A stretch of 64,000 bases of DNA, taken from contig JAMFTG010000044.1 in NCBI GenBank assembly GCA_023974075.1, forward strand, positions 496,001 through 560,000, read 5' to 3'. Numbering within the stretch: the stretch's first letter is position 1; each line of letters starts with the position of its first letter. Below, piece after piece: positions 35,463 to 45,898 of this stretch. Under the pieces are notes generated by a model, which saw only the letters and a program-made list of their open reading frames with translations, was not told the origin of the DNA and did not search any database. Position numbers and translations under genes: made by a program. The stretch is from Chaenocephalus aceratus. Lineage: Eukaryota; Chordata; Actinopteri; Perciformes; Channichthyidae.

Positions 35463-35656
35463 ATGCTGTAAAAAACCGCTTTCCAGGGATCAAGACATCA
35501 GACCTTAGAAAATCAATTAACACGAGAATCTGTGAGTTACGGCACCAGGTGAAGCGAAAGAACAAGATGCACAATTACATTAAACAAGACTGTTCTGTTG
35601 GCCCTTGTTTTGAGTGTTCAGCTCATGTTTTAAGTACAACAAAACAAGATTGTTAA
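35463..35656 (+). pseudogene. Last exon of the BEN-domain gene
   Basis: TTCTGTTCCACAG precedes the exon. With the G from the previous exon it reads DAVKNRFPGIKTSDLRKSIN and finishes in a cysteine-bearing tail before TAA. The FPGI...LR.SIN..I.ELR..VKRK run is the C-terminal half of a BEN domain. This exon shows no break itself. Confidence 0.6.
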
Positions 35657-35867
35657 ATAACAGACTGCTCTTTTTCGGTATTACGACGTGAAAATGTATT
35701 CGTATTAACTGTTACACATTGATATACAAAATTAAAGATTTTTTTATCAGAACATACATTTCTCCTCATCATTGCGAACATATGTTGCACTCTTGTTCGG
35801 AATATATGGTGCGTACATGTCCCCATATAATTGTGAATATATAGTACATGAATTGAAGTGAATTATT

Positions 35868-38035
35868 GAAAACAAGGGACAGTGTACATTAATCAACATG
35901 TAAAAGTACTCGAATTAGCCAAAAGGCTAGTTTTCACCGATAGTCCCTTTGCCGGATGGTGATAGACATCCTAAAAGCAATAATAAAAATACCACAACAT
36001 TGTTATACCATTTTACATATTTACAATAGATGACATCACTGAATACAGATAAGAGCAAGTCATGATAATAAATAAATAAAACATTTACAATACACACTCA
36101 TACACACATCAGTGCTGACACTGTTGGTTTTCAATGAGCCACTTTTTAACACTGTGCTTGAATGTGTAGTAGGATGAGGTGCTTGAATGTGTAGTAGGAT
36201 GAGGATGCTTGAATGTGTAGTAGGATGAGGACTCTCATTGGTTGAGGTATTGAATTCCATTGATGGGATGCGTGGAATGAAAGAGAGCCTGGCTGAATGC
36301 GCTCTTCCTAAATGGGATGGTGCGTCTCCCCTAGCCGCACCTCGAGTAGCCCTGGTTGAGGTGGGCTTTAGGCTGATGCAGCCAGAGGAGGAGGAGCCAA
36401 CCCACGAGTGGTCTTATACACTAAGCAGATGTTTTTGTAAACTATGAGATTTTCCCAGCTGAACAGATTATACTTTTTAACAATGATGAAACCGGAATGG
36501 CTTTTTGTCTCGTGTTCTGAGTGCTTGTTTATGCAGTGGTTCCAGTGGCCTTAGAGCTGCAGAGTGAGCATCAGACCAGCTGATCAGACAGTAGTAGATG
36601 TGGGAGAGGACCATGGAGTGAAGGTATAGCTTAGCTGCTGCAGATGATAGCAAGTTTCTAATGTATCTGTAATTTGACAGATTGAACTTTACTTTATTGC
36701 AGACCTTTTGACATGGTTTGAAATTGAGGTTTGTGTCAATATGTACTCCGAGACAACCTGAAGTCTCCTTCCAGAAAAGAAAACATCTTGCTCTGTTATA
36801 ATGCTGTGGCCCTTGGAGAAGAACATACACACTGTCTTTGAGACATTTGGTTGCAAACAATTATTGTTAAGCCAGGATGTAATATTCTCCAACACATCAG
36901 TGACCTTGGTAGCAGCCTCTTCTGCGGTTCTGCCATGAGTAAGAACAGCTGTATCATCAGCATACATTAATACATCACATTCTCCACACACAGAAGGCAG
37001 ATCATTTACGTACATACTAAACAGGATTGGGCCCAATACAGAGCCCTGCGGTACTCCAGTTGACAAACATAGTGCACTCGACTTACGGTTCTCAATTTGA
37101 ACACATTGGGAGCGGGATGAAAGATACGAATTAAAGAGGTTGGTGAATTCTATAGAAAAATGTAAGTTGAGTATTTTTTGCAATAAGATGTTGTGATTAA
37201 CAGTGTCAAAAGCTTTCTGTAAGTCAAGGAACACGGCCCCCACAACCCCACCCCTGTCCATTGATGCCTTAACTTTCTCCACAAAGAAGCATGTCGCTGT
37301 TTCTGTTGAGTGGTTAGCCCTGAATCCAAATTGCATTGGATGCAGTGGAAAGGAGCTGTTGTTGAGATGATTGATTTGTTTGGCAATCAATTTCTCAAAT
37401 ACCTCGGATACTATGGGTAAGATACTGATGGGCCTACAGTTGGATGTCATGAGAGGGTCCCCACCTTTGAATAACGGGACCACAACAGCAGGCTTCCATT
37501 CATTGGGAAAACTCCCTTGATTGATTGTAATATTAATGATATGCGTTAGTGGCTTAACATTTGAGGAGTTAATGTCTTTCAGCATGAATGTGTCCATACC
37601 GTAGATATCCTTAGCCCTTGAGGATTTCAGATTGGCAATTACTTCCGCGACACTGACTTTAGAACAGCTGCTGGTTCGCTAGTGTTGACAGTCGGGAGTG
37701 CATTAAGTTCCTGAGCTATGAAGCTACTGGCTATGGTAGCCACTGACTCAACAAAATAATAATTGAGTGTACTGTAGTTGCCACATCAGCTGGGCATTGC
37801 AGAGTTGTACCCTCAATTGGCTTGGCTGTCGTAGTGTTTTGACCAGTTAATTTTTTTATTTGGCTCCATATAGCTTTTGAGTTGCCCTGAGCATTTTCAA
37901 TAATTGTGATAAAGAAGTCCGCTTTTGCTTTTCTCAGTTCCTTTGTTGCCTTGTTTCTTAGCCCTGCAAATATATGTCTGTCATGGGACATCTTTGATTT
38001 TATGGCAGTTTTTAAGGCACTGTCCCATTGCTCAC
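35868..38035 (-). mobile_element. 5'-truncated LINE with reverse transcriptase
   Basis: The minus-strand frame 37597-36689 has reverse transcriptase landmarks: FPNEWKPAVVVPLFKGGD, NCRPISILPIVSEVFEKL, GFRANHSTE, VFLDLQKAFDTVNHNIL, STGVPQGSVLGPILF and VLMYADDTAV. A linker segment (37991-37731, GNSKAIWSQIKKLTGQN) precedes it. After a frameshift near 36760 the C-terminal region follows (LGVHIDTNLNFKPC; VLSHIYYCLISWS). The 3' UTR continues to about 35868, ending ACTGTCCCTTGTTTTCAATA. The endonuclease part is absent. It looks CR1/L2/Rex1-like from the overall motif wording. It is dead: frameshift plus an early stop after VVSEYIL. Confidence 0.85.
36154..36232 (+). repeat. Three-unit minisatellite in the LINE 3' UTR
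   Basis: TGCTTGAATGTGTAGTAGGA followed by TGAG(GA) is repeated three times in tandem, unit about 25-26 bp. It lies within the untranslated tail of the LINE at 35868-38035 and is probably a copy-specific expansion. Confidence 0.85.
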
Positions 38036-38039
38036 AATA

Positions 38040-40180
38040 TATTATTGTAATATATTAATGCAATATATTAACACTATATTATTCTATATATCAATATATT
38101 AACACAATGTTATTCTATATATCTTCAATATATTTTGTAGATATGAATACATATGTTTTTCATGTTGATTACTAATCAGTATCAGTTGGTGTAGCCAACA
38201 GCAAGATTTCCTTTATTAAATATTTTCAATTAACCAGTAAATCAGAAAGCAAAATAATGCAATATATTGACGGTTAATATATGGGGAAATATATTTTCTT
38301 TGCGTAAGGGGGAAATGCAGCCTGAACACCAGACATAGTCCCACGAGGAGCTTCCTTCCTCAGGCAATCAGAGTTCCTAACGAGGAGAACGCCTCAGGCC
38401 GGCACGGAGCAGGGAAGCTACTGTACACCTGAGTTACTATTCCCTTGAATGATAAATACACAGTTACAGCATGCAGTAGTTCTGCATATACTGTGTCTCA
38501 ACATAAATAACTGAAACACACGTTTTTCATTTACCTTGATGTATTTTTCAATAGTCATGTTCTAAAATGACTTTTGGCACAATACGTCATTGAGGCAGGT
38601 TTTTGCTGTGAGGTTTTCCAGTAACTTCTATCCATAAACAGTTCTACTTTCTGTGGCAATACGGTGCCCATTGTTGTCAGCTGGATGAGGAGCATACATT
38701 GTTAGATTAGATTAGGAACCGGAGCCAGTCTATGAACATATTATGCATCACACACTCAGTGAGCCAGCAGTGGAATACCAAACGGGGTGCTGCGTCTCCA
38801 GCCTTGCATGAAACCAACGAGTCCTGCGGGTGTATTTAACTGCTGCAGCCGTAGAGCTGAAAAGATATTGGCAACAGTTCAAGCTCTTTACTTTGAGTTA
38901 CTAACTACCTATAGAGCTAATTCCAGGCACATATGTATTGTTCTTACTGTAAGGGAGAAAGCTGAGCCAACTGTCACTTGTGTTGTCCTCTTGGCAAGGA
39001 CAAATGAGAGAAGTACAATGACAACAACAGCCTCTACTTCAGGGTGACTTCTGTCAATCAAAATGCAAATAATGCATCTATAACAAATCGTCATGAAAAA
39101 ATGATATGGCTAAGGCTAAAGTTGATCGGGGTAACTTGAGCCATCTGGAGGTACATTAACAATTTACTTTTTCAGTTTAAACCTGAGTTGTTTGGTACAG
39201 GACTGCTGTTTAAAATGCTAGCCCTCAGCATTTCTTTGGAGTAAGACCATTGAACTGGTCAGCCAGTTTTTTGTTTGCAACTCCTTCTCTCTCCTGCGTG
39301 AAGACCCTCTTGGCTGTTCCACTATACCCGACTGCTTTCACTTCCTTCCTTTTTACCAATCTCCGCAGGGTTGACCTGTCAATGTTTCTGTCTTTTGCCT
39401 CTGCTCTGATGGATTTTCCACCAGAGGAAAAAAGGAAAGGAATGTTAATAATAGTAACACAGAAAGTGAAGTTCCTTTTAAAGAAGAAGTCTTAAATAAA
39501 AGCTGCCTTACTACTATGTGACAAAGGTTATTTAAGTGTCTTATTAGTTCAATCACACCACCTTTGATGTTGGGAAGTCCTTAAAATTCAAACAACAAAT
39601 GATAAAGTTGGTCGATGCCCTCCAAATGACCTACATACATGTTTCTCTGCCTTCCAACGTTATTGAACACATCATGATTAAGGTTTGGGATTGTTGGGGA
39701 AAAAACAAGGTTCAGCATTAAGGTCAGTAACTTACATGAGAGCCAGGGTGTAGTGGTGGTGCATCGGCTGTTTGTAGAGGAATACAAAACAAAACCATTG
39801 TTGATGATCATAACCAAACCCTCTGGTAAGCAGGATGCAGTCTCTTCCCTGTCGAAGAGGAGGCAGTCAGAAGCCAGCTGAGAGTGACAGATTGAATCTG
39901 AGGCCGGCCGCTAACTGGCTTTTATCTCAATTCTCAGGAGCCTGTGGAGTCTATTTTATACGACGTTAGAAAGACTGATTCTTATTACATTATAAGCTTA
40001 TTGTGCTCATTTCATGAGGCTGTGACTTTGGAATAAATAGACAAAATCACCAATCCCACGGTTTGATGGGTTGGAAAGGAAACGAAGGAGAAAGTCACAG
40101 CAAGAACGTTTTTAGCTTGCATTAGAAATGCTGCAAAAGCACACTGCAGAGACAATGAGTTATTATTAGGCTCTGGCCTT
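38040..40180. other. Unassigned stretch, AT-rich at its start
   Basis: 38040-38290 has many ATATATTA runs into which the LINE 5' end was truncated. The rest shows no exon series or element ends. ORFs are under 90 codons. Confidence 0.4.
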
Positions 40181-40182
40181 GG

Positions 40183-40369
<187 letters not shown>

Positions 40370-40540
40370 CAACGCCTCCACATAGCTAGGAAGCAGCATT
40401 ATGAAGGTTTTCCACTATAACTGTAGAAACGTTGTAGAAAACAAATGACCTATGGTGGCGACAGAGTAGGGAGGGCTGCCACAGGCCGGCCGAATGCTGA
40501 TTGGAAGGTCGTGTTGCCAAGAGACTGGAGCCTCATCCCA

Positions 40541-40672
40541 ACACCCCTCCTCGACTCCTCTCTTCCCCTCCTCCGGGACTTGACCCGGAAATCGATCAAG
40601 ACACGCCATGTTGAAGGACGTCCCAATAGCTGACATGCACACGGAGGAGTCGAGGAGGGGGGAGGGGTGCGG
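40541..40672. repeat. Inverted-repeat element with ACACCCCTCCTCGACTCCTC arms
   Basis: ACACCCCTCCTCGACTCCTC at 40541-40560 recurs inverted as GGAGGAGTCGAGGAGGGG with an extra GGAGGGGTG near 40641-40672. The loop of about 80 bp is non-coding. Probably a small MITE; no target duplication was found. Confidence 0.5.
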
Positions 40673-40929
40673 GAGGAGACACGAGAGCAGACTACACGGA
40701 AGTGTTTCCACTACTGGCGTATAGAAGCCCCGCCCCCACCTTCACAGCTGGTCCATTTCAACAGAGGAAAACCCACAACTGGAAGATGAGCGGGAAAGCG
40801 CTCACAGCTCCGTGGGAATTATTATGTGCAACTCATTTCTTAAGGTTATACTAACTAAGATCTTGAAGCCATTATTGTGGGTTATTGGAAAATAAATTTT
40901 AACACATGCAATGCACTTTTTCTTTTAAG

Positions 40930-41175
40930 GGACTGATGATGAGACGCTTAACCTGATACAGCTGCGGTCTGAACATGACCAGGGAGGAAGCATCGTGCCA
41001 ACAGAGCATGGGAGTAAGTTGTAAGTTAAAAGTGTTTTCACCTAATAATTTTTATGGATGTACATACATATCTTTGCTCAGGGAAATACTTAAGAACATG
41101 GGACGGCAGGGACCTGTCAGCCCTTCCCAGGTGTCCAAGAAATGGGACAATTTAAAACGGAAGTATAAGGTGTGG
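40930..41175 (+). pseudogene. Myb/SANT-like (trihelix-type) DNA-binding fragment
   Basis: One open block reads TDDETLNLIQLRSEHDQ after a TTTTCTTTTAAG acceptor. A second, after TTTGCTCAG, reads EILKNMGRQGPVSPSQVSKK followed by WDNLKRKYK up to GTGTGG. The pattern W/TDDET..LI.LR..., then I...G....S..QV..KW.NLK.KYK, is that of Myb_DNA-bind_4-type domains found in Harbinger-associated and host proteins. The middle of the domain is missing and the inferred intron phases disagree, so I treat it as a fragment. Confidence 0.35.
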
Positions 41176-41969
41176 TAACAATGTTGTTTCGCACCATGAG
41201 ATGTTTTTTGCTTAATCACTAGTATTATTATATATATATTATTATTATTATTATTAGTTTATAATGTACATTTATTTGAGTCACCCACGCTTTCCATCAT
41301 CTTACACTGGAAAAGGCGATGGGTGACCCGCACGGTGGGTTGAGTGGAGAAAGCTGGCTTTGATTGAAGGAGACACTGATTTGTTAATTATTTCGTACGA
41401 ACAAAAGCGCATCTGTTTCGTTCCTTAAGCAAAAATCAACTGAAGATGCAAATCATTTGCATTGATTAATGATTCAGCACAGACAATCATTTCGGAGATA
41501 TTTTCTAGTGATCCATTTTATAAAGTCTGATTGAAGTTATTTTTTCCATCCAGTTAAAAAATAATTGGTTTTGGCGGGTGATTTCTTTTTGCCTCAACAG
41601 GCTAAAGATCGACACCACCCAATGTTCTAAATACAGTTCATTCATGTCATTACCATTCTAGGCAAGGCACGTTTATTTATATAGCCCCTTTCAGCACCAG
41701 GCAATTCAAGGGGCTTTACACAAATGAAATTCGAGCCAAAAGAAACGCATGACAGTGGTGTTCCATACATTTGTAAAAGACAATATACGTATGTCCCTTG
41801 TGTTAAGAGTGCATCTACTTGCCCCAAAAGCAAGTGACATTCAAGATTCAAAATGCTTTATGTTATTACCCGCTTTGATTATTGTGAAGATGCACAGTGT
41901 AATGCAATTACATCTGCATCAAAACCCCATTACTGATCGCTGTGTATCAGGAGGCTATAGAGTGGTGCA

Positions 41970-42455
41970 CATACTGGCCAACCCTCCCGGTTTCCTCCCC
42001 GGGTCATATTTCTCCCGCATTTCTGACAAAATCAGATTTACATTTACTCAGGACTGTTTCCACTCGGACTTTAATACAGCTACACCATTGTTTGGTTTCC
42101 ATGGTAGCGCGTCTCTTTAGTAGCGCGCGCAACTGAAAGTCAGAGAGGGTGAGGAAGATAGAAACAGAAAACAGAACAAGAATCGACAACTCGACCCTCT
42201 GCTCACTCCTTTCATGTAAAATACAGGTCCAGCCCACACACACGCTCCCGATCTCTGAGGTCTCAAGGTTGGCAAGTGTGCTTGAGACCTCAGACATCGG
42301 GAGCATTGGTGTAGCTGTATTAAAGTGGGAGTGGAAACAGTCCTGAGTAAATGTAAATCTGATTTGGTCAGAAACCGGGAGAGGGCAATAAAACCGGGAG
42401 TCTCCCGCGAAAATCGGGAGGGTTGGCAAGTATGGTCTCAAGGTTGGCAAGTATG
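41970..42455. mobile_element. 486-bp inverted-repeat element with perfect GTGGTGCA duplication
   Basis: The left end CATACTGGCCAACCCTCCCG and the right end CGGGAGGGTTGGCAAGTATG plus a second AGGTTGGCAAGTATG are inverted partners. The pairing runs on through CAGATTTACATTTACTCAGG and TAATACAGCTACACCA, so nearly the whole element can fold back. GTGGTGCA flanks both sides (41962-41969, 42456-42463). An 8-bp duplication fits hAT or Zisupton-type transposases; I cannot decide between them. It inserted within the terminal repeat of the foldback element. Confidence 0.9.
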
Positions 42456-42642
42456 GTGGTGCAGTGACGAGTCCTAAAGCCCGGAAGTGAGTTAGCATTT
42501 TACCACCACTGGTTCCCTCGTCTCAGCCAATGGGATTTCTCCATAGGATTTTGGAAAATAGCTCGAAATGAGGTCTGGATGACACACATTGAAGAGACGG
42601 ATCACGTTTTGTTCGACGACACTAAATCAGCAGCGACCCCAC

Positions 42643-43007
42643 TGTCACATCCTGGCCCTGGCTAATCGCCTCACTCCCTCACCTGATGTGTTTTCCTCCC
42701 CGTTAATCGCCTGGCCTCCACGAGCCTCAGCTGTCCCTAATCATCCCCCCCCCTGTGTATCTAGTCTGTGCTGTTGCCTTGGTCAGTGCCAGTCCGTCTC
42801 GTCTGTCTTGCATGAAGTGCTCCAAGAGACTCTCCGAAAGTAAGCTACAGCTGTTAAGCGTTTTTTCACGAACTTAGTTGTTTTTCGTTGCTTCCAGTCT
42901 GTTCATTTTGGATCTGAGCCTGTAATATTTTGCCTTTTTTGATTAAATGCTTGATTAAACCTTTTTGCCTGGTTGTGCTCTTGAGTCCTATTTTTAGCTT
43001 GTGCCAG
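42643..43007 (+). mobile_element. LTR-like insert in the second foldback copy, 3' end unclear
   Basis: TGTCACATCCTGGCCCTGGC has the start style of the solo LTRs at 8386 and 11369, and the later text GATTAAACCTTTTTGCC ... CTTGAGTCC is like their polyadenylation region. A CA end with a copy of the left flank CCCAC was not found, so the 3' boundary is approximate and the insert may be truncated. It is absent from the copy at 25125-25840. Confidence 0.5.
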
Positions 43008-44141
43008 TACTTGTGTTTGATACTCTGGTGATTTCTGAAGAGTTGTCTGAAAAACGATGGTTGTTACCAAGCGGCTGAATAGGACTACAGAAGTTGTGCG
43101 TCATTACGCCGAACACGTAAACACTTCGCTAAGTTTGTGTGCCCTGTTCTGCTTGAAAGCAAGTCCCTGCGCTTTTGCAAACTGTTAAAACAAACGCTTC
43201 AACTCGTACAATTTTGAATATCGATCTTATCTCGGCGTGACGTTGAAGTCGTGCAACCCTGCTGTAGTTCGTTTATAGCATAACGTTAGCATTTTGCTTC
43301 TGGCAAATAGATTTATGATTAGATCATTTAAAAGTAGGGAAGACATGTGGATATTATCTGGCTGAACAAAGCGTGATTTTGTCGAGGGTCCCCATGTGCA
43401 GCTTACTTCCGGGTAAGGGTTGTAAATCACCAGCCATGCAGGAGTGGAGATTCCGCATAGACTGCAACACATGGATCCATAATACTATTCACTCAATTAT
43501 CCCATCAGAGACAAATGGTAATTATTGCAAAGTGTCGGTACACACAGCTGCAGTCACACGTATAGTCTATGGCACACGAAGGACAATAGATTAGCAGGCT
43601 TTGGAGAAGAGGGGAGGCTCTTTGGGTTTCAACATCAAAGCACAAACAGTTGTTTCAGTGTCGGCACCAAAACTCCTTTGAGAACCAATGTCTTCATTGT
43701 TGAATATCATTTGAAATGTTTTCTTACAGTGTGCTGTAAAAAACATACAGCTGTTCTATAAAGTATAACATTATGGTTAATGTAAGCATTGGAACTTGTT
43801 CAGAGTTTGAATCTTTATGGTATGTCGCTTTGGATAAAAGCATCAGGCAAATAAAGGGTAATGTTCAATTTACAATTGTCTCTCGTCATCCTAAATATGG
43901 TGAAATTGGACATTTCAGGCAACAGCACTGTTTTGCATCTGAAATCTGACCATCTTAAAGTATCAATAGATATATATATTAGGGCTGTCAAGTTAACGCG
44001 TTAATAACGGGAAAAAGAAATAACGCCACTAATTATTTTAACGTGATTAACGTGTATTTTTTTTAACATTTTTTATAGTGTATGTTTTTGTCCTCGGCCG
44101 CCCCGTAGTTTCAGAGCGCAAAGCATTGATGTTGTAGTTAG

Positions 44142-44477
44142 ATGGCGGGAGATTCTACGAGCAGAGAGATTAACATTATGGATTCAAGAAAAGGTATTTT
44201 AAACGGCATGTTCAGCTTCAAAGTCCTACCAGAGGGTTCTGTCGACCAGACCAAAGTAATTTGCAATTACTGTCGATGTGAATTGAGTTACCATAGGAGT
44301 ACATCTAGTTTAAAATATCATCTGCAAGCCAAGCACACATGTGATGCCGACAGCCCCGCTCCCGCTGCCCGCTTGAGGCAGACAACACTCCCGGACACGT
44401 CAACGCGCAGCAAGCTCTCTCCAGCGATCGCTAAATGGGTGGCTACAGAGTGGAGGACGTGGGACTGCGTGATATAA
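44142..44477 (+). CDS. hAT transposase N-terminus with BED zinc finger (truncated)
   Basis: The 111-codon frame starts MAGDSTSREINIMDSRKG. VICNYCRCELSYHRSTSSLK followed by YHLQAKHTC gives C-x2-C ... H-x4-H, the BED zinc finger that binds transposon ends. It ends WRTWDCVI at a stop; a neighbouring frame continues with VGLRDIIRLASND and WPSRATTVTKIV, which looks like the natural continuation, so a frameshift near 44450 truncates the protein. ZBED-type host proteins share this layout, but the terminal repeats show that this is a transposon copy. Confidence 0.75.
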   Translation: MAGDSTSREINIMDSRKGILNGMFSFKVLPEGSVDQTKVICNYCRCELSYHRSTSSLKYHLQAKHTCDADSPAPAARLRQTTLPDTSTRSKLSPAIAKWVATEWRTWDCVI

Positions 44478-45379
44478 TTCGTCTCGCATCCAACGACTCC
44501 ACGTATGAATGGCCTTCCAGAGCCACCACTGTGACGAAAATAGTCAACTTGTATGAAGTCCAAAAAGCGAAAGCAGAGGAGGATTTGAGACTTCCACCGT
44601 GCGCTCACCGGAGACTATTGGACTTCACTGAGTAATGACCGTTACCTCGGGGTCACAGCGGGAACCTCAGTCTCATGCCCGGACTGTTATGAAGACAGAG
44701 GAGCGGCATTTCGCCACAACTGCGCCGAGCACTTTATGCAGGCAGCAGACAGCGGGACATTGCACCAAAGGTCAGCACACTCACCACGGACAGCGCACGC
44801 AACATGATAGCAGCTCCCGTTCCAGCATATGCGCTGCACATAGTCTCCAACGATCCACCACAGTCCGTTTAACGGCGCATTGGCAACGTGCAGACGCATT
44901 CTGAGGAACCAACAACCTCTGAGATGTGCTGGCCCTACAAACAACGTTACCATGCCAACAACAGCTGAGCTGGCTAAACTGCAGCAGTTGGAGACAGTGC
45001 TGGAGCCCTGCAGGTCATTTATTAATTAGAAGTGTGTGTGTGTGTGTGTGCGTGTGTGTGTGTGAGAGAATGAATGTGGTGCTGCCTGCTTTGTGTCATC
45101 TATCGAGAGGGATGGAGTCCTCTGAGGATGACCCAGCCTACACATTCAAGCAGACCTTCAGAACAGACATGGAGAAACGCAAGGACAAAACACACATTGC
45201 ATGGCTGAGAGTTGCGACAGGTTTAAGGACCTGAAGTGTCTGTCCAGACCTGACAGGGCTGAGGTGTGGCGTTCGATCACTGCCTCACTCAGGAGGGAGA
45301 GGCCTGCACAGCCGGAACAGCCAGAGACGTCTGAGCCACCTAAAAAGAGATTAGCTCTCATGGTTGCCCCAGAGTGGGA

Positions 45380-45626
45380 CGGGTGGCGCAGTGGTCTGTG
45401 CATCAGATCATCAGATCAAGCGGGGTGCTGGGGAACTCCGGTTCGAAACCCGCTCCACTGCGTCAGGCCGGTGTGTCCTTGGGCAAGACACTTCACCCGG
45501 ATTTGCCCCTGTGGGTATTGTCCACAGTGAACATTGCATGTATAAAAAATAAGTGTAATGTGTATCTGTAAAGCGCTTTGAGCATCTGGAAAAGCGCTAT
45601 AATAAATGTAAGGAATAATTATTATT
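45380..45626 (+). mobile_element. tRNA-derived SINE inserted in the hAT coding region
   Basis: GGGTGGCGCAGTGGTCTGTG holds a good A box (TGGCGCAGTGG) and GGTTCGAAACC at 45440 is the B box. GGGCAAGACACTTCACCC, GTAAAGCGCTTTGAGCATCT and a short ATT-repeat tail follow. AGAGT flanks both sides (45371-45375, 45627-45631). The transposase frame reads ...KKRLALMVAP before it and SDEEEDCIETCVERDKAE after it, so the insertion is within former coding sequence. Confidence 0.9.
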
Positions 45627-45743
45627 AGAGTCTGATGAAGAGGAGGACTGTATTGAGACCTGTGTGGAGCGCGACAAGGCAGAGCCTACTATTGCCCTGG
45701 AGGACTGTCCTCAACAGCGGTGGTCCAAACATGAAGGGGCACA

Positions 45744-45898
45744 CACGCAAGTACTTGGCAACACCTGCCACATCCGTACCCTGTGAGAGATTATCTTCAT
45801 TGTCTGGGCATGTCGTTCAGAAGAAGCGAGCTGCCCTGTCGTCCGACAATGTAAACAGGCTTGTCTGTTTGAGCAACTGGCTCAGTGCAAAGAAGTAG
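45744..45898 (+). pseudogene. hAT C-terminal dimerisation segment
   Basis: TRKYLATPATSVPCERLSSL, then GHVVQKKRAALSSDNVNRLV and CLSNWLSAKK stop. The P.tSvp.ERlFS.aG..v...R..L....v..L..l..N motif is the conserved hAT dimerisation domain (hATC); the usual F of ERLFS is S here. It is separated from the N-terminal exon by decayed sequence and the SINE. Confidence 0.85.

Larger units (their letters stand above)
31741..35656 (+). pseudogene. BEN-domain gene, multi-exon, with apparent frame breaks
   Basis: Exon-like blocks: 31741-31807 (starts MANTKKPVNGWQ, GC donor), 32240-32389, 33693-33852, 34624-34728, 34828-35025 and 35463-35656 (ends TKQDC, stop). The last two hold the BEN domain: RRRALDGKKLQALL joins in phase to DAVKNRFPGIKTSDLRKSIN and RICELRHQVKRKN, matching the LD.kl.ai...rFP......SIn..l.elR pattern of BEN proteins, which bind DNA or chromatin. 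Upstream exons are lysine-rich and acidic (GDDDDEEQD). Junctions 32389/33693, 33852/34624 and 35025/35463 are phase-compatible. Breaks: exon 32240 has two competing frames, and entry into 34828 meets TGA. An ATTAAA lies about 75 bp past the stop. A hAT MITE occupies one intron. Confidence 0.5.
41957..43408. mobile_element. Foldback element, second copy, disrupted by two insertions
   Basis: The sequence after 42464 (GTGACGAGTCCTAAAGCCCG) tracks the copy at 25125-25840: CATTGAAGAGACGGATCACG, CGATGGTTGTTACCAAGCGG, CTGTTCTGCTTGAAAGCAAG, TTTATAGCATAACGTTAGCA. Its left end (TATAGAGTGGTGCA at 41957) is separated from the rest by the element 41970-42455. A second break at about 42640-43010 holds an LTR-like insert. 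The right end stops after ACTTCCGGGT, short of the full inverted repeat. Confidence 0.75.

Noticed and set aside
36060..36235. CRISPR-like spaced repeats
   Set aside because: Three tandem 25-bp units without spacers, within a LINE tail in a vertebrate genome; a minisatellite.
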